From Macrotrachela quadricornifera (Eukaryota; Rotifera; Eurotatoria; Philodinida; Philodinidae): 64,000 bases of DNA. The stretch spans positions 1 to 64,000 of the forward strand of contig JAJEKB010020870.1 in the NCBI GenBank assembly GCA_022393335.1, given 5' to 3'. How positions within the stretch are numbered: position 1 is the stretch's first letter; each line of letters opens with the position of its first letter. Made by a program: the position numbers and the translations under genes. The notes beneath the pieces are model-generated. The model did no database searches and was not told where the DNA came from. It worked only from the letters and a program-made list of their open reading frames with translations. Shown one piece after another: positions 33,801 to 43,952 of this stretch.

Positions 33801-35077
33801 AATAATATGAAATTTAATCAAATATTAAATAAACAAATAAATATAAAATGTTCACGATTATTATGTTCAGTATTAACACTTAATTCTAAACGTTCACTTA
33901 TTATACTTGATGATGATGAACATTCATTAGCAATTTGGACAAAAAATGAAATTATTTCTATGAATATTGATCTTTCACAATATTCATCAAATCGTTTATT
34001 ACAAATGACAAGTGAAAAAAATGAAGGAATAATTTTATTTTATTTTGAAAATAAATTTCTTTTATCATGTCGAATTCAATTATCAAATAAAAATACTTAT
34101 CAATTAACACCATTTGATAAAGCTGATATATATTATTTAAAAAATAATTGTTTAGCTACAATAATTAATGGTGAAAATCAATTAAATTTACATAATATTA
34201 ATTTATCTGTTTGTCATGAACCAATTCAACTTGAAAATGAATGTGAACAATTATGTCTTAATGAATTAGGAGATTATGTATTTGTACTTATTAAACCACG
34301 AATATTATGTATGTATCGTGTTAAAGATCGTCGTCAATTAGGAAGATTATTTATGTATGATTTTGTAACAACAATGATTGCTTCAAAGGATTTTATAATA
34401 TTAGCAATGAATGATAGACGTTTATTAACATTAATGATTGCTGATCCAGATGATCCAATATTACAATCAAAAATTCAATCATTACCAAGCAGGTAGAAAG
34501 AATAATATTTTTTTATTTATCTGATAATTATATTTTATTTATATCTATTAGAAAACTTCAACGAGATAGTCATTCAGCTGCGAATCGTCTAGTTGAACAA
34601 ATAGAGAAATTTGATGATATGAGTTCAGATGACTATACTAGTGAACTTGAAAGTGATCAAGAAATGAATAATAAAGATCTTAATATATATAGCCGAAAAA
34701 AAATTATCCAACCGATTACATCATATCGTTATGTATATCGTCTTAATGGAAAATTTCCATTAACAAAAATGAAAACAGATGAATCATATCGAACATATTT
34801 TTTTTCAATAAATTATACAAATGCTGCAGATTCACCTGAGGATATGATCGATGATTCTGATGATGATGATGATAATAATGATGTTATTATTGAATCTCAA
34901 CCTACAGTAATTAATTCGTCAATTGAACAAACACATAATCTTGATGATATACGTGAAAAAACAATAGAACATGATCGACAACAAATCAAAGGAGTTCAAT
35001 TAGCTAATGCTGGAGCAAATAATATAAAAATAATAAATAATTATTCAGTAACATCAAGTACGTGTATACTTATGTGA
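27844..35077 (+). CDS. DUF4062-NACHT-WD40 protein (NWD1/NWD2-like)
   Basis: Fourteen exons join in frame to about 1877 residues: 27844-27946, 28018-28106, 28163-28279, 28341-28553, 28599-28740, 28790-29250, 29312-29413, 29467-29519, 29566-30399, 30941-31305, 31365-32849, 32917-33082, 33515-34492, 34552-35077. The N-terminus is DUF4062-like ([29 protein letters not shown]). A NACHT ATPase follows, with Walker [10 protein letters not shown] (about residue 393) and Walker [13 protein letters not shown] (about 484), then a winged-helix-like region with [13 protein letters not shown]. The rest (about 790-1760) is beta-rich WD40-type propeller. Such STAND proteins act as ATP-driven scaffolds; animal NWD proteins are poorly understood. 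The acidic C-terminal tail ends STCILM, a CaaX-type prenylation motif. Introns 9 (541 bp) and 12 (432 bp) are far longer than the others. Confidence 0.88.
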
Positions 35078-35841
35078 TATTTTTGCAAAAGTAAAACAAG
35101 CAACATATGGAATCTCATTTTAGTTATGTCATTGTCCTTCATTATTTTTTTTAATAAAATAAATATTCAATTTTGGAATATTATTATTCATCTCTCAATT
35201 TAAAAAATTGACTTGTCTATCTGTACAATCTTCAATCAAAATATAGATCATTCGATTGTGTATTGGAAGCTCTAATGAGACTTTTCATCAAGTAAAAAAT
35301 AGTATTTTGAGAAATAATCAATCAAGTTTAGTTCATGTCAGAAATTTGAATATATCACCTTTCCATAAATGTAAGTGAGTATGTTTTGAACAAATTGTGA
35401 TAGAAATAAGATAAAGAACTACGGTTTTCACTGTTCGAAAGAGGAAATGAAGATGCATCAAATTGTTGATTATAGATCTCACTAATATTTGATTTCTGAA
35501 TTTTTTTCATCGCATCCATTGGAAGTTTGTAGATCTTTTGTTAATAGTTTGACTTTGTACTTGATAATTGAAAATTCATTGTACAAGACTTACCTGACAT
35601 GTTTGTTCTTAACAGACGTTCCACCAAAAAAAAATCGAAGATTGCCAAAACATGGGGGTCAACGGATTCTTGATCTGATCCCATAGGAATTTAGGCTTCA
35701 TTGACCTATCTGTGAATGCAAAATATTATGATCTAAAGATTTACTTTAAGAGAGTTAGGAAATATCGAACAATATAACCTCAAAAAATTACCTTAAAAAA
35801 TGAACAAAAATCAATTATTATGTTTTATGAATTTTTTTCTT
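35078..35841. other. Intergenic, nothing firm
   Basis: Downstream flank of the NACHT-WD40 gene. A frame at about 35618-35684 follows an acceptor-like TTAACAG and reads DVPPKKNRRLPKHGG, but it has no partner exon in view and is not called as a gene. Confidence 0.35.
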
Positions 35842-36463
35842 ACGAGAGAAATACCCGAAGTACTCACTCGATTTAGGACTCATATTTTGCCCATAAGTAG
35901 GCCTCTATGCCACTAGCTAAACCCTAGAAATACTTGGGACCATGAGCAGTTAGAGTCGACTTATGACCGTTTCACTGAATTTTTGCCTTCAAACAGCGCA
36001 ATCATCAAAAATTTCGAAAGCCGGTATTTAGACCTGAATCTTCGTCTATAGAGAGGTATCATGATTGTAAGAATGTCATAAAAATTTCAGTCTAAACTAG
36101 TGCTTCATCATCGAGATATTGAACATCCAAAAAAATAATCATATGTTTGCAGACAAATCAGAAAACCAACCAGTTTTGACAATTGAATATCTCGATGACG
36201 AAGCATTAGTTTAGACTCAAATTCTTAGAACATTCTTACAATCATGATATCTCTCTACAGATGAAGTACCAGGTCTAGATACTGGCTTTCGAATTTTTGA
36301 TGACTGCGCTATCCTGAAGGCAAGAACTCAGGAAACGGTCATAAGTCTATTCTAACTGCTCATGGGCACGAATCCTTCTAGGGTTTAACTAGTGGTATAA
36401 AGGCCTACTTACGGGCAAAATATGAGCCCTAATTCGAATGGACACTTCGGATACCTCTCTCGT
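35842..36463. mobile_element. Foldback element (about 620 bp)
   Basis: Two arms of about 290 bp (about 35842-36130 and 36180-36463) are near-complete inverted copies. Shared blocks include CATATTTTGCCC, AAGTAGGCC, AACCCTAG, GACCGTTTC and ATATCTCGATGA. Outer ends read ACGAGAGAAATACCCGAAGT and ACGAGAGAGGTATCCGAAGT (reverse complement). No clear target duplication is seen. The unit is non-coding and ends 64 bp before the assembly gap; such palindromes often break assemblies. Confidence 0.75.
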
Positions 36464-36526
36464 CAGTGAAAATATAGCAAAAAGAACATAAGTTCGATGG
36501 ATCAGTTAAAGTTTCAATATTAGGAG

Positions 36527-36926
36527 NNNNNNNNNNNNNNNNNNNNNNNNNNNNNNNNNNNNNNNNNNNNNNNNNNNNNNNNNNNNNNNNNNNNNNNNNN
36601 NNNNNNNNNNNNNNNNNNNNNNNNNNNNNNNNNNNNNNNNNNNNNNNNNNNNNNNNNNNNNNNNNNNNNNNNNNNNNNNNNNNNNNNNNNNNNNNNNNNN
36701 NNNNNNNNNNNNNNNNNNNNNNNNNNNNNNNNNNNNNNNNNNNNNNNNNNNNNNNNNNNNNNNNNNNNNNNNNNNNNNNNNNNNNNNNNNNNNNNNNNNN
36801 NNNNNNNNNNNNNNNNNNNNNNNNNNNNNNNNNNNNNNNNNNNNNNNNNNNNNNNNNNNNNNNNNNNNNNNNNNNNNNNNNNNNNNNNNNNNNNNNNNNN
36901 NNNNNNNNNNNNNNNNNNNNNNNNNN
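36527..36926. other. Assembly gap (400 N)
   Basis: A run of exactly 400 N. The round number suggests an estimated or placeholder scaffold gap, not a measured length. Confidence 0.99.
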
Positions 36927-36951
36927 TTTTTTTCGAATAATGCATTTTTAA

Positions 36952-37120
36952 TCTGCAGACTTTGATCTTTCTGGTGGTGAAAGAATTGGCTTTCTAACAT
37001 CTTGTGTAAGCTCACAATCTAGTCCAACATTTGTGCCAAGACTTTTGCATCAGTCATTATATATTGGTAAAAAGAAACCGGGTCCAAAAAAACATGGACC
37101 CGCAGCTCCCTATACATGAC
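36952..37120 (+). CDS. Possible terminal exon of an unrecognised gene
   Basis: After TTTTTAATCTGCAG, an acceptor-like site, a frame stays open for about 55 codons to TGA. It begins DFDLSGGERIGFLTS and ends in a basic, proline-rich tail GKKKPGPKKHGPAAPYT. Stops precede it in the same frame, so earlier exons would lie in or beyond the gap. I do not recognise the product. Codon use looks natural, but support is limited to one acceptor and the open frame. Confidence 0.3.
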
Positions 37121-37221
37121 ATATATCTTGATAAGTAGAAGAAATGGTTGATCATTAAAAGATTTAATCTATCGAATCAAAAACAAAGAAATAACGAATG
37201 AAGAAATTTTATCTTAATAGA

Positions 37222-37561
37222 TTAAATGTTTTTTCTTTTGTCGATAGGAATCGGTTTGTCACATGGTTTGAACACGCGTTTCTTCGACGAATCATTTTCA
37301 TTTGATAATGATGATAAAATCAATAGATCTTCATCGTTTGGATCAAAAACACGCTTTCGTTGAAATTTCATTAATTCGTCATCAAGGATTAATGAAGACC
37401 ATAAGATTTCTTTTCGAATCTGTAGTGACGACATATTCTCCACATCTACAATAAAAATATTTGATATCAATACTGAATTATTTCAATTGTTTACTTTGAT
37501 AAGTTTCATGTTGAAACAAACTTTTGAGATAATCATTGGGAATGATTCGATATCTTCTCAT
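37222..37561 (-). CDS. Small unrecognised protein (two exons)
   Basis: Exons 37495-37561 and 37222-37445 join in frame over a 49-bp intron (GTAAAC...TATTGTAG) to 96 residues, starting MRRYRIIPNDYLKSLF. The C-terminal half is charged, with two similar pieces KRVFDPNDED and KRVFKPCDKP. No family is recognised. The frame is open further upstream to an acceptor-like AATTTAG, so this may be the 3' end of a longer gene that could include the exons near 38980-39402 on the same strand. Confidence 0.4.
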
Positions 37562-37729
37562 ATTACTGGTTTTTGTAACAATATCATCAATCTAAATTCA
37601 ATTGAATATCTTAAGTTCGTTGTCATTTGATAATCAAGAAAAGATCAATCTCTCAACACACAGTTTATCTACTAGGCATTGAAACTGAATCGAGATGCTG
37701 TCACATTTACGTTAGGCAAAGTTAAGTTA

Positions 37730-38310
37730 GTTAGTTGACTTGATAACTTGTACATTGCTGTAAAATTAACTTTCAAGCTTAGCGACCTGCAGTTTTCACC
37801 ATTCAACAGACGACAGCTTGGGGTACATACTTATGCGTAAAAAATATTTTCTCAAAGTATCTTCTTAAATGAATTTTACTAGACAAATTCACAGAAAAAC
37901 TAGCAAAATTTGCAAAATAGTGTTTTTCGAATTTTTTCACTATTTTTATGGACCAATGGATCTTTTTCAGAAAGGTATGTGAAAAATTCGAGGTTTTTAC
38001 TACATACTATTTGAAAGAAACCAGTGAGAACTAGTAAAATAACGACAAAAAAAAATAAAATAACAGTTCTTATTAAAAAACCATTAATTTAAACTGGACA
38101 TCTAAGATACTTTGGAGAACTACTTTTCGCACATAGGTATGTGCCCTCGACTGTCATCTATTGAATCCTGAAAACCTCAGGTCACTATGACTTTGCATTC
38201 AAAAGTTATAAGCTTTTCTTCCATGCGGTTTCTTTAAAAAATTCCGACAGTAGTAAGTTAACTAACTTATCAAATAAGTAGGGCACTGAGCTTGGAAGTT
38301 AATTTTTCTA
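37730..38310. repeat. Interrupted inverted repeat (MITE-like)
   Basis: Left segment about 37775-37862 and right segment about 38105-38312 are inverted copies sharing AAAATTAACTT, CAAGCT, ACATAC and AAAGTATCTT. The right arm carries about 90 extra bases. It looks like a decayed foldback or MITE. No target duplication was identified. Confidence 0.55.
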
Positions 38311-38639
38311 GGTGCAGCTAAATCGATGTATTCTTATTCGTTTTGGCATCTGGTCAATCAGTCATTTGATGATCTTATTGATTAGCTCTTTTCTCAAATG
38401 AAATATCCAACCAAAAAATGTCAGCTGAGATCGTCTCTTTTATCGAAATTCATCTTGTCTACGTACATGAAATTTCGGGTGTGTTGCACCGTAGTGTCGG
38501 AGCCGAAATCCAAAGATTAAATATTCTATCGCATCGCCAGATTCTTCCATCAAGATTCCTTTTTAAACATAAAGCAACAGAAGAAATGGTAAAACAAATA
38601 CATGATGCAACTCACCACACGGTGTGCTTTTTTCATCAT

Positions 38640-39402
38640 TAAAGTTGCATCCAAATTTGAAGAAAGACCAATGTCCCAACCCGTGGATAATGCTGAACAA
38701 AAGCACTGAAGCATATTTGATTTTGTGTTCGATATCGTCGAACATTATCGAGCAATTTAAAATCTAAAGAAATAAAAGAAAAATCTTCATCAATCTTTCG
38801 TTTGTCCAGTGAGACAAAATTCGTTGATAAATCGGATCGATGAAGGAAAATCTCGACAATCACAGTACGATTTTCATCGAAATTTTAGTGAGCAAACATT
38901 CAGTTCGAGATCGAAACAGGTTCGATTGGGGTTTTTTTTTTTCTAACTAAGTCAGATATCATTGAGAATGTTGTTCTTACTTCTTTATTCAGGTAAATTT
39001 TCTCCTCATCTTGCTGACTCGAACGACCATTATAATAACCATAGATTGAGCAATTCGGGATCAACGGCAATTGAGAATCGTCTTTGAAAACAACTTGAGG
39101 TAAATTTTCATCGGTGAAAGCTTCTTTGATTCGAATTAAAGTTGATTGAGAAATTTCGTTCTAAAACAAAATCAACAAAGATGGTTTCAATCAAACTATG
39201 ATTTCAATGAATATCACTGAACTGGAAATTCGTATCGATGATCTTCGATTGGAAGAAAATGAGCAGCAAAGTTCTTTTGTAAATGCTCATTGCGAAGAAT
39301 ATGTGCCAATGCAAAAAGAGTCATATCAATAACTGAATATTCTTGTCGAAGATCTTCGGAAATTCCAAGATGATATGAGAAATATTCTTGTTCCAATGCC
39401 AT
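38640..39402 (-). pseudogene. Unrecognised gene fragment, probably decayed
   Basis: Three minus-strand blocks look protein-coding. 39222-39402 starts MALEQEYFSYHLGISEDL. 38981-39160 is bounded by TTTTAG and GTAAGA and contains FTDENLPQVVFKDDSQ and SIYGYYNGRSSQQDEEKIYL. 38640-38890 contains TVIVEIFLHRSDLSTNF and ends WMQL. The second and third blocks cannot be joined by a usual acceptor, because no AG precedes the third in the right frame. The gene is either damaged or differently spliced. No family is recognised. Confidence 0.35.
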
Positions 39403-39805
39403 GGTGAATTTACAATCAAAGTGAGAAAATCGAAAAATTTCGCTCGAACATCTGAAAAGACAAAAGATGATATTTTTATCAAACTCAAGTCAATCCTTTG
39501 TTTTCCTCATTCCAATCAATCAGGTGAATATCAAACAATGCAAATAGAAATTCAGTTCAACAATCGATTCTGATTGGATTACATCTCTATCCAGTGCAAT
39601 TAAGTCTTCGAGAAGATGCCACTAGATCGTCTTGTATAAGAATGAAATTTTCATTCGAATAATTTTAACAAATTTTAATTTTCGAAAAGAGAATCTTTCT
39701 TAAATGTTTTTTTTGAAAGACTTTTAAATTAAAAATAATAATTGTCAGTAACGAAATTGGCATTAGAATGTGAACATATTTTGATAAAAAAAATATTTAT
39801 ATTAT

Positions 39806-41366
39806 CTAAGAGATAATGCATGATGCTGGATCTTCTTTCACTTTCGATGGTGATAATTGTGGTTCAACGACAAGTTTTTTTAAAGCATTTATAAATCGAG
39901 CATATTCATGGAGATGAAAGATATATTTTTCGTTGTATTGAGTCTGAATTTGATTTTTCTATCGATCATATTCACTATTGATACGTGTTGGTGAATCAAC
40001 GATTAATTTAGCATACGTAATAAGTTCATCTCCATCTATAAATGACAATGTATTTAATAAATGATCTGATAAATGATTTTGATGAAACCAATATTTAACT
40101 TCTTCAGATGTGCAATGATCAGATAGTGGCGGGACCAGGGGGAGCTAGCGGTAGCTGAGCTTCCCCTAGAAAATTCAAGCTCCATTTAGGTTGTTAAGCT
40201 TTCGTCACTAAAGAGTTGCGATGTACATATAGTATAAGTTTATAGAGCAAGAACTACTCTTTTTCTCATTGTTTCCGTTTATATGCGGTGGGTGACACTT
40301 TTGTGTCATGGATGATATTAATTGTAATAAGTTAGCGGAGGATAATTTGTCTTAATTTTATTCATGTTTAAGGATAGACTAACAAAAATAAAAACATGTT
40401 AACACTGACGAGAGAACAAATAAAGTTTCACTCTCACGAAATATATTATTGATTTTAAACGACAATTTCTTTTTTAAATATTAAATATTAGTATGTAACG
40501 TAGAAATTCTACTAAACGTAATGCTGCTCTTGATAGTTACGTTGCATCTAGTAAAGAACCTCGAGATCAAAATAATAGTTCAAACTTTATTGCAATTCAA
40601 TCATGTTCATCATCTGTATCATCCTCAACCCCCTTCATCTCCATTTAACCACAGTTCAACTGAGGTGTGCACAATTTATGCTACAACTTCATCTTTAACA
40701 TACTGAAAATTTGCCACTAAAACCAAAATCTTCATCAAAATGAATCGTGCTGGTGTGAGTCAGACAAACCAACACCCATCCGCACAACCTCGTTTAGCAG
40801 CTTATACAAAAAGAAAAGGAAGATAGATGATTTCCACAGAAAGGATACATCGATCGTCCTTTGCTGGAATCTTCAATAGCATTAGAGGCAGTAGTTTTTT
40901 TTTATTATTATCGTCACTTTTCTTAATACAGCACATCAACACGAATTCAACGAGATTTATTACAATAGATGGTTTTAACAACTGGAAGTGTGTTTGGTAC
41001 GCGGATAGAGGCTTTGAAAGGCCGTTAAACGTCAAAATATTCAAAATTGTCAACAAATTTATTGAATATCAATCACGTCAAAAATCGAATACGACTGTAC
41101 TTCATATTCTCGGAAAATCGAGAGCTGATATTAGGATGGAAAGAACTACACCGAGTTCTAAAGCCATCGAAAAAAAACCTGCACTACTGAAGACATTTTG
41201 GATAATGAATATGGAGCTCAGCTCCCCCTAGACTAAAATTCTGGTTCTGCCACTAACTTCTACTATCAATAAATTGCACTTTTTCTTCTATTCTATCTTG
41301 ATTAACAAAAACAGGATAGTGAGCATATAAAGAGAAGACATATTTATCTATGTGAATTTTTTGTTT
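39806..41366 (-). pseudogene. SAM-like domain gene fragment split by a transposon
   Basis: A frame beginning after CTCATAG at about 41366 reads HIDKYVFSLYAHYPVFVNQD and EEKVQFIDSRS up to 41255. It is then interrupted by a hAT-like element. On the far side (from 40124) it resumes in frame as SDHCTSEEVKYWFHQNHL, then LLNTLSFIDGDELITYAKLI, a SAM-like fold pattern. A TAG at 39959-39961 breaks the frame before KNQIQTQYNEKYIFHLHEYA and a final stop at 39806. The insertion and stop make this a pseudogene. Whether the two sides belong to one gene is inferred from frame and sense. Confidence 0.5.
40124..41255 (+). mobile_element. hAT-like element remnant inside a gene fragment
   Basis: Ends TAGTGGCGGGACCAG (40124) and, reverse-complemented, TAGTGGCAGAACCAG (41255) match at 13 of 15 positions and resemble the AGTGGCGG-type ends of many hAT elements. 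Subterminal GGGGGAGCT...AGCTTCCCC motifs occur at both ends. Inside, a plus-strand frame at about 40500-40648 reads RRNSTKRNAALDSYVASSK and then a Ser-rich stretch, like the N-terminus of a hAT-type transposase, before a stop. No 8-bp target duplication is visible, so the ends may be altered. Confidence 0.6.
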
Positions 41367-42227
41367 ACTATGAGATTAATTAATTAGTAAGACAGAACAA
41401 TTTTATTTCAATGATCAGTTCTGCAAACTTTCAAGAAACAGTTTTCATCTTTCGGATTATCTCATTTCGTAACTCAATGATTTGTACTTCACAGCGATAC
41501 TTGCAATTCATATAGCAGAAAGTGATGTACATCATTAGAACTCTGTTTTCGGCGATTTTGTTCGTTTAATAGTGACAATCGCACAAGCAACAATTTTTCT
41601 TCTTATTTTTTTTTCGTTTCTTTCTTAAAAATGTACTTTTTATTTAATGTTGATCTTTGTTGTTATGTTACTATGTTACATTATATAGTGATCACATACA
41701 GAGTGTTTCAGTAAACACAAGATGTAAAAAAAGAACGAAAAAAAACAACTGAAATATTTTTATACAGCTCTATACATGTTGCTTTAAAATCACTGATTTT
41801 ATAACTAAATGTTTGCCAATTGTCAATCTTTTCTGGAAACTGTTCTGTAAATCCTTATATAATAGTTATAAAAAGAATGACTAAACTATAATTATAATTA
41901 TTCAAATAATAGAATGTTGTCCACTTGTATAATTCATGATTCATATGATAGTGTAAATAATTCCACCTTTAGATTCTCCTATATAAACATTGCTTAGAGA
42001 AGAATAGAAAAAATAATTCGTCAAGAATAATCGTTTTTTCGCGGATTGTTTTATTTTTTTTGTCAACAAGAACTATACTTTGCTTAGTTTTTTTTTCGTT
42101 CTTCATTTATTACTTATATAATTGTCTTGTTTTTCATACCAACAAATTTAATAATAAAACAAAAAATAAACATAATTCGAAAAAAGAGACAGAAAGAAAA
42201 AAAATCTAGCAAGGAGGTGGATACCCT
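41367..42227. other. Intergenic, little recognised
   Basis: AT-rich sequence. A minus-strand frame near 41420-41530 reads KYRCEVQIIELRNEIIRKMK (coiled-coil-like) to a stop. It could be an upstream exon of the SAM-like fragment, but no splice partner is clear. Confidence 0.35.
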
Positions 42228-42424
42228 ATAAAAGGCCACATTTTAAATCATATTTTCACTAGTATTTTTTTCAATTATTTCAAATTTAAGAACATTCTTA
42301 CATCAAAATAATGAGCAAACAAAAATCAATGACTACTGGCAAAACTAATAATGTACAAGAAACAGAACAAGTATCAACTGTTCCAAAAGTATCATTCCTT
42401 TATCACTTCATCAAATTTATCTAA
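42228..42424 (+). CDS. Promoter-like TATA and a short truncated frame
   Basis: TATAAAAGG at about 42231-42239 lies about 70 bp before an ATG at 42311. The ATG opens a 37-codon frame (MSKQKSMTTGKTNNVQETEQ and a short hydrophobic tail) ending TAA at about 42424. The composition looks natural, but the frame is short and no acceptor or donor continues it clearly. It may be a truncated first exon. Confidence 0.25.
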
Positions 42425-42825
42425 GACATGCCTCAAAATAAACGCTGATGGTAGGATTTCTTTTTGAATATCTTTTCCATTTTGTCTACACCGTATACAA
42501 AGTGATGTCGTAGTAAGTAAAACTATTTGAATAATCTTGCAAACATGTAAGATAATCAGTTTTCCAAACATCATATTTTGTATAGTCATCCGGAAGTTAT
42601 TCGATTAAACACAAGAGAAAACAAATGAACTGAAATTATTGTCTTAGAATCAAGTTTCTAAGCATCACTTTGAACTTAGCATAATTGAACATTTTTACTT
42701 GAACTCAAACGATATCTATCCAATCGAATTTTCAGTGTTCCATACTATAATTAGAGACTTTCAAACAAAAAAAATTTCCCACTAGAATATAATTTTTGAC
42801 TGAGTTACTTAAATATATCATCAGC

Positions 42826-43035
42826 ATGAAAAAGTTAGATACTAAAAATATGTTGTCTTTAAAAATTTATAAAAAAACACAAAATGGTGATTGTGATGCT
42901 ACATGGCTTCGTTGTAAAACAATTCTTTATCATTCTAAACACATAAAACTTCAAAAACTCTACAGAGTGACGAATAAGTATAAGAGAAGTGCCATTGCTA
43001 CTTTGAAAGACATATTAACAAGTTTATTCCAATAG
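42826..43035 (+). CDS. Unrecognised small basic frame
   Basis: 69 codons from ATG at 42826: MKKLDTKNMLSLKIYKKTQN, DATWLRCKTILYHSKHIKL, then SAIATLKDILTSLFQ and a stop. It is lysine-rich with regular spacing of hydrophobic residues. No family is recognised. It could be a single exon or a decayed fragment. Confidence 0.25.
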   Translation: MKKLDTKNMLSLKIYKKTQNGDCDATWLRCKTILYHSKHIKLQKLYRVTNKYKRSAIATLKDILTSLFQ

Positions 43036-43087
43036 TTTTTCTTTGCTCTTATTCTTATGACATCGCTTTATACAAGATTTTGTAAAG

Positions 43088-43780
43088 TATCAAGGCCCCC
43101 TCAGAAACCATTTTTGTCATTTTTTTATCCGGTTTCAACGAAAATTTCAGAGAATGTTAGTGTTGGCTAGTGGAGACTGTGGTTAAAATATCTCCTCAAA
43201 TCTCTGAGAAACAAAAGAATTACAGCCAATTTATTGGTCAAGAGTACCGTCCACGCGGGCAAGGTTTTTCGATATAAGAGTATTGGCTAATCATGTCAAC
43301 ACGGTTTTTAAATTGTAGAGTGACCTTAGGACTAGATCCTCATAGGCTCCGATTTTTGAATTTCTCTTTGTTTGATTTTTAAACACGCTTTCTCGGAAAA
43401 TGTTCAAATTCACAGCGCTCATTCAAATGAAATATCTAAGCTTTTTATTTCAGCAAAAGAGAAATTCAAAAATTGGAGCCCAGAAGGATCTAGCCCAAAC
43501 TCCCCTCTATTCAACAAAAAAAATAATCCCTTCTTTATTGAATCTTTATTGAGAAATCCTTGCCCGCGTAAACGGTATGGTCGAAAAAATTGGTTTTGAG
43601 AAAAATGAAAAAGAAACTCGAAAACTACTCGAAAAGCGTAATAGTGGGTTCAAATTTTCACCGATAAGTCTGTCTAAATCTGTTTGTTTCTCGAAAAATC
43701 ATAAATATTCTGAAAGAGGAGACTTCGCCACATTTTTCTATGACAAAAACTCAATTTCGGTATCTCTGAGGGGGGGGGCC
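43088..43780. mobile_element. Foldback MITE with CAAGG-C(n)-CTCAG ends
   Basis: Outer arms TCAAGGCCCCCTCAGA (about 43098) and, reverse-complemented, TCAAGGGCCCCCCCCTCAGA (about 43780) enclose further inverted pairs: ACGCGGGCAAGG (about 43253 and 43560) and TTTTTGAATTTCTCTTT (about 43351 and 43460). The unit is non-coding and ends about 170 bp before the ART-TPR start. The target duplication is unclear. Confidence 0.6.
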
Positions 43781-43952
43781 CTTGAACATTGAACCTTTTT
43801 AAAAAAATTTGTAGCTTGAAATTATGAAAACCTAAAAAAAGAACTACTTTAAAAAAATACTGATACTCCAATGTATTGTGAGCCATTCACTAATATGAAA
43901 TATTTGAATAACATTGAAAGATGCAACTGAACGTCGAAGAATTAACATCAAA

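Noticed and set aside
38418..38745. Possible FLYWCH-type zinc finger (GRIWRCDR on the minus strand)
   Set aside because: Only a short match, with stops on both sides and no second Cys/His pair at the usual spacing.
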